A stretch of 64,000 nt of DNA from Hepsetus odoe (Eukaryota > Chordata > Actinopteri > Characiformes > Hepsetidae): positions 13,071,550 through 13,135,549 of the forward strand of contig CM029386.1 of NCBI GenBank assembly GCA_017165825.1, written 5' to 3'. The position numbers and the translations under genes are program-made. Below the pieces are notes generated by a model that was not told the origin of the DNA, ran no database searches, and saw only the letters and a program-made list of their open reading frames with translations. Below, piece by piece: positions 23,284 through 35,152 of the stretch (within the stretch, counting starts at the first letter, position 1; each line of letters starts with the position of its first letter).

Positions 23284-25419
23284 TCAGGTCCACAAAACAC
23301 TAACACAAAAGGACCTCTGACCAGTCATGTCTTGGGCTGTTGGCGGCGGAGATGGGTACCCCAGAGTTTCAGTCCATATCCTTATAACCAAGTCCCCTTG
23401 GTACTTGTGTTTAGCGGTGCATTCCCTCGGTGTCTTTCTGCTGTCCCGTGTTTCCTCTGTCTCCCGTCTCTCTGACTCTGTACTGGGGCCTCTGGGGGAC
23501 GCAGCTGATTGGCTCAGGAGCCTTGTCTGGTCTTCACCTGAAATAGAGCTACATACAAGAGACTCTCGGTGGTTAGAAGGGGAAGAGTTCGTTACCCTGT
23601 GTGTGCTCCGCTTCCGGTCTCTGGCCTTTTCGCTTTCCATGACTTTCGTTTCATAATCCAAGGTGGGGAGTTTTTCATCTCTTTCATGCAAATGTTGTAC
23701 AGGCCACAAGTTCTGAGGAGACTGATAGTAGGGACGTGTTATGGGTACGGCGTTGGGAAGCAGTGCAACCGGCAAGGCGTGTTTCTGCTCTGGAACTTTC
23801 AGGTGCTGATTGGTACCTAGTTGTAATGTTGTGCCAACTGGGATGATATGCACATGGGCATTTAGCAGGAGGTTTGGGGGAAGAACAGCTGGTGCAAAGA
23901 CTCTTTTGGGAACACTGACAGCAATAAAGGAAAGGTATTCCTCCACTGCTGCAGTGAATGCTGTTGCTCTCCTCTGGCGCTGCTGGATTCTGGGAGGCCG
24001 GGGTGACTGTGTGCTTCCATCTCTGGGAGGCATGGTAACTCGTGCTTGGTTTGTACTGACCTTATCCTTGGCAACCTGGGTTGCTCCTCTCCGCTGAGTA
24101 GGAGGGGGTTTGACTAATTCCGGAGCCTCTGATATCTGTGGATCCCCCACAGGCACATCAGTTTGGGCTGTTGGATTGTCACCATCAGTAGCTTCCACAA
24201 AGCCTCTGGAGCACTCCTCCTCTGGATCATTCTCTGAAAGGCTAAGGTCAAGGGAATTGTGTACCTCTGAGGAACTAGACTCAATTTCTGTAACTTTACT
24301 TACGGAATGCACTGACACAAGGGAATAGATCCATGAAGGGCAGTCTGTTCCAGAGATGATGCCTGAGGGAACCGGTGGAAGTGGTTTCTGCTGAGCCAGA
24401 CTGGGAGTCAAATTCCTTGATGTGGTTGTCTGGTTCTGTGACTTTGATTGGGCGGAGGGAACATATACAGTGTCAGTTCCAGCGATATGTATGGGTATGT
24501 TCAGAACAGGTTCACTAAGAAGTCCTTGCCTAGTTGGCCAATAGGTTTTAGCGGAGAGCAGGGGATTCTGAATAATCCTAGCTTTCCTTCTTGATACGGG
24601 GAATGTGGAGAGGAAATAATCCTGAAACTTAATTTCTGTGTCTTCTCTGTTGTGATACAAGTTTATATTCTCACCTGAAGTATCTGTGGACAGGATCTCC
24701 ACCAGAGGCTTTCTCTGCCAGTGTTCCAAAGCAGAAATCAATGCGGGTGATTTCAGAAGAGACCTAACCGTTACGGGTACCTCGGTCAAGGAGCTGGCTG
24801 TAAGGAAACGCCTAGTTCTCCCTGACTCACCACGGGGGTCCTGTGAGGAATGGTCCGACTCACTGGAGAGCCTTGGCCTGAAAGGGTCTGAAAGAGAGCT
24901 AAACATGGACGAATCTTTGTGGTTCATAGAAGAGTCCCTCTTGGCCCTGTGACACTCTGCTCCATGTACCTGCAGGGTGAGTCTCAGGTTCTCATAACCA
25001 CAGTGCATTCTTAGCTTCTTGTGCAAAATCAAACATATAAAACTGTGCATTACCTGCCCTCCTTGACCATACTCCCTGGGTGGGTCCTGCGGATCAGTGG
25101 GTTTTCTGGTTTCCCTCCTGGCTTTTTCCCGTTCTGTCTGCAGAGCGGCATTGTTGCCTTGCACCTGCTTCAGCTCCTGCATGAGTCCACTGACCTCTAC
25201 TCGAAGCTCACCATGGGCTTGAGCTAAAACCTCTCTCTCCCTTTCCATAGCTGCAAAGTCACTCTGGCAAAGAGACAAGAGTCCTTTGGTCTCCTCAAGC
25301 TGAGAACGCAGAGTGGTGAGCTCCTCTTCGTGTTTCAGTCTTTCAAGGGTGGCTGAGCTGGTACTCTGCAGAACAGAGGTCTTGCTTTCTGCCAGCTGTT
25401 GGTTGAGCCTCATCAGCAA
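23284..25419 (-). CDS. Coiled-coil, Ser/Pro-rich protein of unknown identity inside an LTR element
   Basis: This 711-codon frame ends about 110 bp upstream of the LTR on the same strand. The first 115 or so residues are strongly heptad-like (LRSQLEETKGLLSL, LMQELKQVQGNNAALQTE), followed by several hundred residues rich in Ser, Thr, Pro and charged residues, with PPTQRRG and QRQRRATAF as basic patches. I do not recognise the protein, and see no protease, reverse transcriptase, integrase or zinc knuckle. The frame runs in the open for some 115 bases upstream of the first Met, and coiled-coil coding continues beyond that only after frameshifts. It may be a Gag-like product or a host gene captured by an LTR element. 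Short donor-like sites occur inside (near 25055 and 24968). Confidence 0.5.
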   Translation of the reverse strand: MLMRLNQQLAESKTSVLQSTSSATLERLKHEEELTTLRSQLEETKGLLSLCQSDFAAMEREREVLAQAHGELRVEVSGLMQELKQVQGNNAALQTEREKARRETRKPTDPQDPPREYGQGGQVMHSFICLILHKKLRMHCGYENLRLTLQVHGAECHRAKRDSSMNHKDSSMFSSLSDPFRPRLSSESDHSSQDPRGESGRTRRFLTASSLTEVPVTVRSLLKSPALISALEHWQRKPLVEILSTDTSGENINLYHNREDTEIKFQDYFLSTFPVSRRKARIIQNPLLSAKTYWPTRQGLLSEPVLNIPIHIAGTDTVYVPSAQSKSQNQTTTSRNLTPSLAQQKPLPPVPSGIISGTDCPSWIYSLVSVHSVSKVTEIESSSSEVHNSLDLSLSENDPEEECSRGFVEATDGDNPTAQTDVPVGDPQISEAPELVKPPPTQRRGATQVAKDKVSTNQARVTMPPRDGSTQSPRPPRIQQRQRRATAFTAAVEEYLSFIAVSVPKRVFAPAVLPPNLLLNAHVHIIPVGTTLQLGTNQHLKVPEQKHALPVALLPNAVPITRPYYQSPQNLWPVQHLHERDEKLPTLDYETKVMESEKARDRKRSTHRVTNSSPSNHRESLVCSSISGEDQTRLLSQSAASPRGPSTESERRETEETRDSRKTPRECTAKHKYQGDLVIRIWTETLGYPSPPPTAQDMTGQRSFCVSVLWT

Positions 25420-25732
25420 TTCCCTCTGTTGTTTGATCTGATCATCTCGTAGGTGAATGTCGCGAGAAGTGCACTGTGCTTCAAGTTGGCCTGTCTGACT
25501 CAGCCCTGAAGTCCTCCTGGGTGCTGTTCAAGTTTTCGGTTAGCCAAAGTATCTGTTCCCTGAGACTTTCTCCTGTTCTAGGTACCTAGCCTGCTTTTCC
25601 TGAAGTTCCCCATTTACTGTAGCTAGTTCCTCCTGAAGGGAATGTACTTGCAACTGGTGGCTCACCTGCAGCTGGTGTTTCACAGCCTGAAGAGAGGCGT
25701 ATTCATCCTCCAATTTCTTACACTTTTCAGGG
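25420..25732 (-). pseudogene. Frame-broken coiled-coil segment linking the two ORFs
   Basis: Reading upstream from the 711-codon ORF, coiled-coil coding persists but changes frame three times, near 25495, near 25570 and near 25728. Stretches such as QLEAQCTSRDIHLRDDQ, REQILWLTENLNSTQEDF and LQEELATVNGELQEKQ lie in successive frames with no gap for an intron between them. Small insertions or deletions therefore broke one original reading frame. This argues that the locus is decayed, or that the assembly has small indel errors. Confidence 0.55.
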
Positions 25733-26435
25733 CGTCCAGATCCTGGTTCCGTGTACAGATTACTTGATCCCTGGTGAGGAGCTCAGCCTCCATTTCCTGG
25801 AGCTGCTCAACTAAAACGTTTTTGTTCTGTCTTTCTGCGCCCAGAACAGACAGCCAGCCAATTCTTGAAGTTAATTCTCTTACCTGAAACGGTTCCTCTG
25901 TTGCCCTCTGCTCAGCAGACATGTGTACTGTGCGAGGCGTGGGCATCTTGCCCTTTTTGTCTTTGTTTCCGCGGTGTATCCGCCATTCTTTTGCCGTGTT
26001 TCGCATAGGGCGGGGCCTCCGCGAGACGGACCGCTGTGATTGGCACACGGCGCTGTCTCCATGGACGGGCTTCTGTGTTCCGTGTTTGCTGCACGGCGCT
26101 GTCTCCGCGGACGGAGCGCTGTGAGTGGTGAAGGAGGCGGGTTCCACCGACTTCCGGCGTTGGTGGAAAGCAGGGGCCGGTAAAGAAAGGGGCACAAACG
26201 AATCCTCTTCCTCGAGGGGCCGCCCCTTTTTTCTTTGTTTCCGCTGGGTATCCACCCCTTTCTCACCATGTTTCACATAGGGCGGGGTCTCCGCGGACGG
26301 TCCGCTGTGATTGGTGAAGGAGGCGGGTTCCACCGATATCCAGCATTGCGGTTGGTGGAGAGCAGGAGCCTGTAAAGAAAGGGGCGCGAACGAAGCCTCT
26401 TCCTCGAGGGATCGCCACAATAACATTACATCCAC
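25680..26435 (-). pseudogene. 5' part of the coiled-coil gene, built on GC-rich tandem repeats
   Basis: This 251-codon frame has two parts. The last 70 or so codons are coiled coil (VLVEQLQEMEAELLTRDQVI) and belong with the downstream segments. The first 180 are translated from a GC-rich tandem repeat, giving copies of PASFT(N/T)HS(G/A)PSAET and (S)F(A/V)PLSL(Q/P)AP. Translation of that repeat region is doubtful: it looks more like a promoter or 5' untranslated region with CpG and CCAAT-type sites. If so, the true start lies further in. The identity is unknown. Confidence 0.4.
25960..26400 (-). repeat. CpG-rich tandem duplication with CCAAT-type boxes
   Basis: The motif gtgaaggaggcgggttcc recurs at 26128 and 26314, a period of 186 bp, and a third diverged unit starts near 26003 (gggcggggcctccgcg). 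Each unit carries GGGCGG-like boxes and, on the minus strand, a CCAATCACAGCGG-type box. The composition stands out from the AT-rich surroundings. This resembles a duplicated promoter of the downstream coiled-coil gene, but no transcription start can be read from sequence alone. Confidence 0.5.
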
Positions 26436-26871
26436 AATGGCTTGTACAGTCTGCTCCGCCCCCCTTCACATAAGGTAATGTCAATCAAGACTTTTCTCAT
26501 CTTTGGTATTCTGATTGTGGAATGAGATGCTAAATACTGTGCACACCTCACTACATTCACGAGACCTATTTTCAACATTCTAATATGCCTAACTTAGTCA
26601 CTGCATTACCCGATTGTCATTAACTGAACTATTATGTTGTTGTTCTGCCTTTTACTGCACTGTAACTTAAACGTTGCTCCTCACTTCTTAGCCACTTTAG
26701 ATAAAAGTGTCTACTGAATGGGTTCCTATAATAGAAAATTTGAATGCTTTACAAAGCTTGGTTTACCCAAAGCGTGCCAAGACAATATTCCCCACAGATT
26801 TGTACGACCAGCCTTTAACCTTTGATTAGGCAGACTGGATCAATCTTGTTATGTATTGTTTGTGCCAAATT

Positions 26872-27068
26872 CTGTTACATTTATGGCATTTTGCAGACAC
26901 TCTTATCCAGAGCGACTTCCAGTTCCTGATTACATGGACAGTCCCCCTTGGAGCAAGTCGGAGTTAAGGGCTTTGCTAAGGAACCCAATGGTGGTAGAGA
27001 TGGGATTTGAATAATTGACCTGTTGGCCCATAGACAAGTTTTCTACCACTAGACCACCACCACCTGGT
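26872..27068 (-). repeat. tRNA-derived SINE, family 2, copy 1
   Basis: On the minus strand it begins with a tRNA-like head containing GGTCTAGTGGTAG (A-box-like) and ATTCAAATCCC (B-box-like). The body ends with GGATAAGAGTGTCTGCAAAA, the widespread fish sequence usually read as gcagacactcttatccagag on the other strand. Related copies lie at 34.98-35.15 and 63.35-63.58 kb. Confidence 0.7.
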
Positions 27069-27322
27069 CCTGCCATATGAATGTCATTGTAGAAATCAAG
27101 ACCAGGTAACATTTTTACTAACTTTTATCTGACAGGGTTTGTACCCTGTGTGGTCTCCTGCTTCTGTGGCCTATTTGCTTCAAGGTATGATGTGCTGTGT
27201 TTTCAGAAATGATGTCATTTCACTCTGAGAGCTGGAGATTTTCCCCTTTTTAGAATTATTCTCTGTAAAGCCTAGAGATGTGCATAAACATCCAAGTAGA
27301 TCCACAGAACACCTGCCTGTCT

Positions 27323-27603
27323 GGCACTGTAACGTTGGTAGCGGTGTCATGTTCTGGACATCAGTGCTGAGCTGAGAGGTCATTACAGAACATAAAGCTT
27401 TAATAACATAACTGTGCACAGAAACTCAAAACGCAGATACATTTCCACAACACGTACATATTAAGAAAGGCAGACGCTTAACTCTGCTCTCACTTAACAG
27501 GGCTTTTAAAGCCAAACCCAAATGAAGCTCACCTGTTAGCTCAACGCCAAACAGGTGTGCTCTCCCAAGAGCAGAGCAGGGCGTCATCTAGTGTTACAGG
27601 CAC
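27323..27603 (-). mobile_element. Solo LTR with 5-bp target-site duplication
   Basis: The LTR proper is 27328-27598 (271 bp). On the minus strand it starts TGTAAC and ends GTTACA, with a TATA-like CTTTAAAAGCC and an ATTAAAG polyadenylation-type signal in order. It is flanked by the direct repeat ggcac at 27323-27327 and 27599-27603. The ends and several internal blocks resemble the LTR at 22799-23171, so the two probably belong to related families. The internal region has been lost by recombination between the original two LTRs. Confidence 0.8.
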
Positions 27604-27624
27604 CAATAACCATGCTACTTTAAT

Positions 27625-27765
27625 CACCTTTCTTCCCCATTCTGATACTCGGTTTGCTTCAGCATGTCTTCTTCATAGTGTCTTCATGCCTAAATGCATT
27701 ACGTTGCATCAATGTGACTGGCTGATTAGATATTTGCATTAACAAATTCTATGTAAATGAAAGTA
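27625..27765 (+). repeat. Fragment of a dispersed fish repeat
   Basis: The segment ccccattctgat ... ggctgattagatatttgca matches, as remembered, the right-hand part of a common teleost DNA-transposon-like repeat. No termini are visible in this copy, and the family is not named. Confidence 0.35.
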
Positions 27766-27769
27766 AGCA

Positions 27770-30700
27770 AACATTTTCTTTTTGAGAGAATTTTAATCGA
27801 ATCCAAATAAAAAACTTAATTAAATAAAGAATATAAGTGTAAGGTATGAGTAGATTAAAGATAACAATGTAAAAGAAAACTGATAAAAGTGCATAATTAA
27901 TGGGCAAAAAAGAGCCACTGATTAACAGAAGGCAGCAGAAAAAGCAGCAGTTTTTAGCTTCTTTTAATCAGGCTTTGTTTTCAGCAGCAGTTTGGGCAGA
28001 TCTGATCTACGTTGCCAGCAATGGACAGCATAGTGGCTAAATGCCCCTTCATTCGGTTAAGTTTTAGTTCAGGGCACCACTAGCTGAATATCTTTTCTTC
28101 AACTAATGACCAGGATATGGATATGCTATATATAGGATATGCTTTTCAGATAATGGATAAGGGAAGAATGTGGCACAGTGTTTTGCACCTTGCTGAGTAT
28201 GGGGCTGTGTAGCTGGAGAGTGGGTAGAGAGCCCATGCTTTCCAGCTGAAAGCACATTAGTACAGGGCAACTTCAGTGGTTCTGAGTACATCATAATGTT
28301 GGACTCATTGAAGTATGAGGTCAAGTTAATATAGTTTATATATAATGTTTTGTATCTAAAATAGTTAAAATACTCTATACGTGAATATTATTGGCTAAAA
28401 GAGTAAGGGGTTCCTTATTGGGCAGGCCAAATCAAGCTTCCTTCAGCCCACTTGTCTCATTTTGAATGAGCTGAGTATAATTAGGAATTATAAAAAGTAT
28501 CTAATTGAAAAATGTGATGAACAATCAACGAAGAAAAAAAAAACCCATTAATATATTGCTATTCGTGCTTATGTTGCAAGGTGTTTTATCAATTGAAAGC
28601 ATGGTCTGAAAAGAAAAACTGTAGTGAGAAGTAGACTTGCACGTAATGAGGAAATTTAAATTATGAGCAGATTAAAATCTTCGATCTACCCCTTGGCTCA
28701 AAAATACCAATTTGCGCCCATTGAGCTACTGCACTTCCTACATTTATGCTTGCAATTAGCATGAGGCGGCGGGGCCTAAACGATTATACAGCCAATTAAG
28801 TTAAAAGCGAAGTGTTTCAGAGATGGAGGATGCTGGGAGGTCTAAGCATGGAGGGCAACAATAGCTTTCGACAGGCCCCATATGGTTGTGGTGGAGGCCA
28901 GAATTGAAAGAGAAAGGACAGATGTTGGCTGCTATCATTTGGGGATCAGACTTTATCAAAGAGTTTGCGAGCTGTCATGGCACAGACAACGCACTCACTG
29001 AGATCCCTGTTCTTAGCATAGCCTTGGGGAAGACAAGTAGAGCTGTATGGGCCTGAAGTGGGTTTACTTTTTTAATTTAGGCACCTCATTACTTGGCGTG
29101 TTATCATCATGTAGAGGAAAGGGTGGAATCGGATGGTAATTGTGGCATGCCTCTGACATTTCTGGGTCACTCCCAAAAACACGTCTCAGGGGGGACTGGC
29201 ACCACCATGTGTGGCAGCAAACAGCTGGGGATCAGTATGCATGGCCTAGTAAATATGCCATTCTTAACTGACATGACGTTAGTTCGGAAAGGGGAAAAGA
29301 TTCGTTTTGGGATTGCGTAATCCAGGTTTAGATACAGGATCAGATATCCAGCTCTAATCTTGACAAATGCACCTAGCAACATGTTAGCCACTGATCAATG
29401 TCTAACTAATGCAATATGATACAGTATTCACCCCCCTGCCCTGACACAAAACTATTAAAGCGTTTCGTCCAAAGAATCCATTAATGTCAATCAAATTTTG
29501 CAAATCCTAATAGATTCTCTACATGTTTGATCTTATCAATGTGGAAACAAGTAATCTGAATATCTTAATTGCCATCAATATAACCATATTAAGCATGACT
29601 TCAATCTTCCTAAATGATTCATTCTATCTCTGTTGGTTCTTTTTATCTGAAAGAAGCATCTATGCAATAAAGGTAGGAGTGACATCCGTGGGATAGCTCG
29701 GTACACTTTGGAGAAGAGAAAGTTACAGCTTTAAATGGATTATGTGGTTTTTGAGAGGGATTTTTATTATTATAATTTTTTTTTGAAGCCTTGTATATTT
29801 CACAAGTAAGAGCCGATATTGCAGTTTCCACTTTTTGAACACCCTACTTATGGAAAAAAACACTCTCCCAACAAAAATGCATTAGCAAAATCACGGTGGT
29901 TCCTAATCATCCACTGGTCTAGCCGAATGGCAATAAATATGCAAGGTTTGAGTTCTGACAAATAGCCTGGGGCTGGTGGTGCTAACTGATCAAAAAGGCT
30001 TGCACAGCTGACAGCTTCATTTCCATGTAAAGGTATGTGATGCATATTTATCAGACCCATCTGCTGCATAGACATACAAGCTGAAAAGCATAAATATATT
30101 GATGAAGGCCCAGCCTTTCTTTAAAGGGAACGTGACCACAGCGACAATGAAGTTCCACATTACACGCTGTCTTATTTATTTATTTTTTTCTTCTTTGATG
30201 AAAGAATGTAATAACTGAGACAGTGGGAGCTAACCTAATAGCATTTGTGAGAATTTCATACATAAACATGACTTAATAAAACATTACAGTCAGAAGAATG
30301 GCTAAGCAAAAAAAGTGTGAAATGAAACATGACTTGCTACAGTAAAGTGTTGCTCAGTGGTTTATGAGGTTAGCTAACATTTTGACTTGTAGAGCCCATT
30401 CATCAAGAATCATATCATAAAAACTGGCCAACATGCTGATTCTAGACCTTCAGGACATCATCTTCCCCAGTCTGTTTTTGAAATGGATTACAACTAGTTT
30501 GGCCAAATCACATTTAAATGTGTAATTCCGCACCACTGCATTGTCAGCCATCAAGTTGATGTTTGTCAGCATAATATTATGTACACATCAGTGACGCAAT
30601 GTAGCTCAGTGTCAGAAGAAGATTTTTCTTGAATTTCTGGATGCAATAAGTGGCTAGTTGCCAGTTACTGAATTTTTGTACATGTCCAGTTGTATAGATG

Positions 30701-33700
30701 TCTGCTAATCCAATATTTCTTCTCAAGTCAATTGTTTTTGAAGGGAGTTTAGTTGTGGTAACAGCCTCTACCCTTCTGGGAAGTTGTTGGAACATTGCTG
30801 TAAATATTTGATTGCATGCAGGCACTACAACATTAAGGTGATGTCTGATGTTTGCAAATGACATTGCAGCTCAGTTTGTAGGTATCTCCCAGTGCGTTTC
30901 ACAGCTACACAGCCCAGTGCTAAAGGCTTTTCAATGGGGATTATGCAAGATGCGTACACAGAAATCATGTGAAAGTAGTTACTAGAAATCACTAAAAATG
31001 TTGTCTGGGCACTTAGCGCATATGTGAACACATGTTAAAATGGCCAGTGGATCTAGGTGAAAGGTAGGTATAGATGATAAACTGGTGACTGCTATATATC
31101 CCAATATATTCTTTCAAAAACCTGTTAGTCTTTGGAGTCTTCTTGAAGCACTAATCACATTGGGACCTGCGCTCAGCTGGGTACTTTCATTATCTCTTCC
31201 ACTGCTCTTACAGAAAAGCCCCAGTAGAGCTTTAGCTTACGTGTTTGGGGCCTGAGGAGCTCTGTAAAAGTGCTCAGAGAAAGAGAGGATGAGAGTAGGA
31301 TGAACAAAAGATGGACACAAGCATGAAGATGTGAGGAAAAAAAGCTGAAACAAAGGAGTGCAGGAAGGATGTGCTCAGATTAATCTAACCTGTGGCATAA
31401 TGAGGCTGCATTTTGGTTTCCCCCATGAATAGAGATAAATGTAGCTTGTTTACGCCCAGTTTGCTATCCCACATACCCGGTGCAGTTCAAGTCTCATTTG
31501 TCAAAAAACCGCAACAGTCCAGGAGAGGAAAAAAAATGAAGCAGTGAACTACAGTCAAGTGTAATGGAAGGAGGGCCCATTCTGTGACAGAATACTTTCA
31601 TAGTCTGGCAAAAGCAATCCCATGGGCCGAGCTGTGAAATGACAATGCTGCCATCTTTTCTGACAAGGGTCTTTTATCAAGCGGCTGCGGAGATCCTGGT
31701 CCCAATCAGAATTTGGAGAGAGAAGACAAGGGAAAGAGAATCTTCCCTGCGCCCATTTAGCTGCCGTTAGTTGTTGATGTAGGAACTTCAGCTGATTTTG
31801 CAAACGCAAGATGTCAAATTAAAGTAAATCTACCTGTCACCAGCTGCAGAACAACGAGAGAGCCCAGGAGAGATGAGGGCACTTAGAAAGCACGCTTGCG
31901 TGTGTGTGTGTGTGTGTGCGCGCTCAACACTGCCACACCAGTCCCTGTGTGATAATTAAGCCTATGCTTGAGGGAATTTCACTTACCTGTTTTTGATTAC
32001 TGATGTCGGGACATCCCCCATCAAGGGAGCTAGTTAGGTTTCAAACACTGGCTCTGATTTCTGTGCGAAAAGGACAATGTACCAACTGTCCAAGCAGTCC
32101 ACTGAATGCACAAGGGCATTCAGTGCCTTAATTAAATGGTAGGTATTAAGGATGATTTGGATTCTATAGCAACTCAACAAGAATTTTGAGCTTTAGGTCT
32201 AAAATATAACACCCGTTATTGCAATGGTGCCTCTGTACACCCTTCTTTTTTAGTGCCCAAATTTCACAGCTGTGATGTTGTTGATTGCACTGAAAATGAT
32301 TTAAGGTCAGTTGACCAGATGGGGGAAAAACCTAATCCTGGACTCTTTTTAAATTAATTTATTTATTTATATATATATATTTGAATGACGAATAAAAATA
32401 TTTTATTTTACGAACTTAGTTTCTCTTTCAGTTTTTTCAAATTTAATTCCTTATTTAATTCCTCTTTAAATAATTAAAAAATGCGCATTTGAGTCAAGCG
32501 TGAATGTATTTTAGGTGGTATTTCTATTATTTATCTAATTTATTGATTGATTATCATTTAAAGGAAACGACTGTTATCCAGTTGAAAACCAACTATGTGA
32601 GCCTGCAGATGCAAGCATTGGCCTAGAGTGTTGCCTGTCACATTTTAGTCTTTTTCCCCCCAAAAAGATCAAGATCAAGCCCCTTTTGATTTGAAGTGGA
32701 TTGAAGCAAGGAAATATGTTGAAAACAAGAATTTTAAAAGTATGATGAAATGATGCTTCATAGAGGCCTAGGTATCTCAAAATTCAGTCTCTTGATAGCT
32801 GAAAGAAGCCAACATCCCACACAGTTAACGGTTATCTTTCATCAAAGGCTTACCGATTGGTGCAAGTTTATAAGATGTAATGGGGCAGTAAAAGGAATTT
32901 TTGCATGGCCATTTAGGACTGGAATAAGTCATACATCTTCCAAAACTAAAGCAAGCATCTCCTCCAACAAAACTTTGCCACAGTCATTTATACTCTTAAA
33001 TTTGCTGCCAGAGGGGGTACATATTTGTAAATGTCCATATTTTTCCACGTTGGCCATAGTGAAATAATTAAATAAAAATAAATAAATAAATTAATTAATG
33101 CTTCCATGACAGTGTACACGTTTTTTGAGTTTGAATAGGTAATTGCTTTCTTATTGATTGGCTGACCCAAAAAATGGATCATATTTGACAGATTTCATAT
33201 TCAAATGCATTTTCTTTTAGAGAGGAAAAGCTTTGACGCATTTAATTGAGACAGAAGAATTAAATGGCAGAAATAGCCATTTAGAAAAGAGTTCATTAAG
33301 TCTGGTCATTAACAAAAATGATTAACACAATTGTCACAGCTTTGTTACTGTTTGTTTTCTGTGGTAGGAGAGCAAAGTGGCAAACGACTGAATTATTTTC
33401 TAGAACGCAGGTTGAACGCATCGAATGTCATCCTAATGCCTTGTCATTCACTAGGGTTCCTAAAACTGCCTAAAGCATCTTTTATACAAGGCATCATGTG
33501 GAGGCTTTTGGGAATGTCTAATGTGCTCTCACGCCTCAGGCCGCTTCCTGTGTGCGCCTGAAACTGCCGCAAGCGCAGCTAAGCTTTGCACATGACCGTG
33601 TCACGGGGTGCAAATCCAAAGCAACACAACTTTTCAGAAATCAGCAAACTGTAAGAAAGTGGCTAGTGCTGTCTCCTCATGGAGAGAAGGTTCTTGGTTT

Positions 33701-34975
33701 CATTCCTAGCCAGGGCAGCAAAGACCGGCACACATTCAAGATAATGTCTCTGATGATGATTAGAATGATGGATGAATATCAGTTCATTTGGGTGGCCATG
33801 AACTTCTCAGTACAGACACAGACACAGGATTCCATCATCTGATGTACAAAAATACATTTATTTGAAACAATTTCAAAATGACAGCTTTTTTTATAATCCC
33901 ATAGAAATATTGAAATAAGGATGGTATTGGACAGAAATCATGACCCATGCAGCTGTACATTAGGTGGAATGAGATTAAAGCATCACCATGACTTTGCCTG
34001 TTAAAACATCGTATGGTAAACAACACCGATGACCTAAGCTCAGTTTCTCCTCACATCTTCTTTTCGCTTGAGTTTCCTAAATTGCTGTGCGCCAAGAAAT
34101 GAGCTCTGTCCAGGCGAAGCAAATTAAATCAGATAAACAGAAAGATGAACATATAAAGAAACGCTTCAAGGATCTGGAGGGCTACGGAGATTGAGAAGCA
34201 CCTTGGTACACTTTGTTAATTGTAATTTTAACTTTTCTTTTGAATAACCTTGTGAGAGGGATTTTGGGAGGGGGCAACCTTGACTCCAATAATGTTAGTG
34301 CTTCTTAACAAGAAGCCTGAGACAAGGTACTATCAAACAGTGAAGTAACATGTTGTGACAGATGTTGTAGCAGACTTTCCAGACAGACATTCATATTCTA
34401 GCAGTGAGGTGGTCAGGCAAGGACTTAGGGCGGACTTCATAAAGTGCAAATGTGTGAAAAGGAGGGCATGGCTGATGGGTGCAAAGTCAAGGTGGCCTGA
34501 ACAAGTGGCATCAGGATGAAGAAGGAACACCAGCCCCATTCTGATGCTTGCTTTGTTTTTTTGTTGTTTTTTTTTTTTAAACCTGCCCTGCTCAAGGCAA
34601 GGGGTTAAACACAGGCCAGGAAGGAATCAGGCATTGAATTGCAAACAAAACAAAGAAACAAACAAAAACCTAACTTTAAATATTTCACAGCATGGGGCTA
34701 GACCAAGGCTGTCAGAACTGGATTTGTTTTATAAGGGTAAGTCTGAATATGTAATGGAGTTGACTCAAATGTACTTTCCCAAAAGACTACATGTCTAGCA
34801 TGACACGTGGCAGCGAAAAAGAACCAGGACACGGATCATTTTAAATAGTACATGCCATAATGGAGTAATGCCGCAAAGGTTATGTTTGAGCCTACATCAT
34901 GCCTGAAGTCAATTTTAATATGATTGCTGTTACTTGGGAAGCTCCAAGTTCAGTGAATTGCAGTAAACAGTTATA
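27770..34975. other. Gene-free stretch
   Basis: About 7 kb with no recognised exon or RNA gene. A TG microsatellite lies at 31900-31919. The 30560-30900 part weakly resembles a decayed Tc1-like repeat (cctctacccttctgggaagtt). GC-richer patches near 28750-28900 and 31200-31900 could be conserved non-coding sequence, which would need alignment to judge. Confidence 0.4.
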
Positions 34976-35152
34976 TTTACATTTACACCATTTAGCAGAC
35001 ACTCTTTTTCAGTGCAACTTCCATGTCCTAATTACAGGGACAGTTTCCCTGTAGCAACTTGGGGAGCGGGTTAAGTGTCTTGCTAAGGAACCCAACTATA
35101 GTAGTGTCAGTTGGTCCATGGGCAGGTTTTCTACCACTGGGCAACCACGACT
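34976..35152 (-). repeat. tRNA-derived SINE, family 2, copy 2 (diverged)
   Basis: It has the same body signature as the 26.9-kb copy (catttagcagacactctt on the plus strand) and a degraded tRNA-like head at the right end with ctaccactgggcaaccac. Confidence 0.6.

Noticed and set aside
26872..27068. Functional tRNA gene on the minus strand
   Set aside because: The head has A- and B-box-like motifs but no clean cloverleaf, and it is followed by a SINE body found in other copies.
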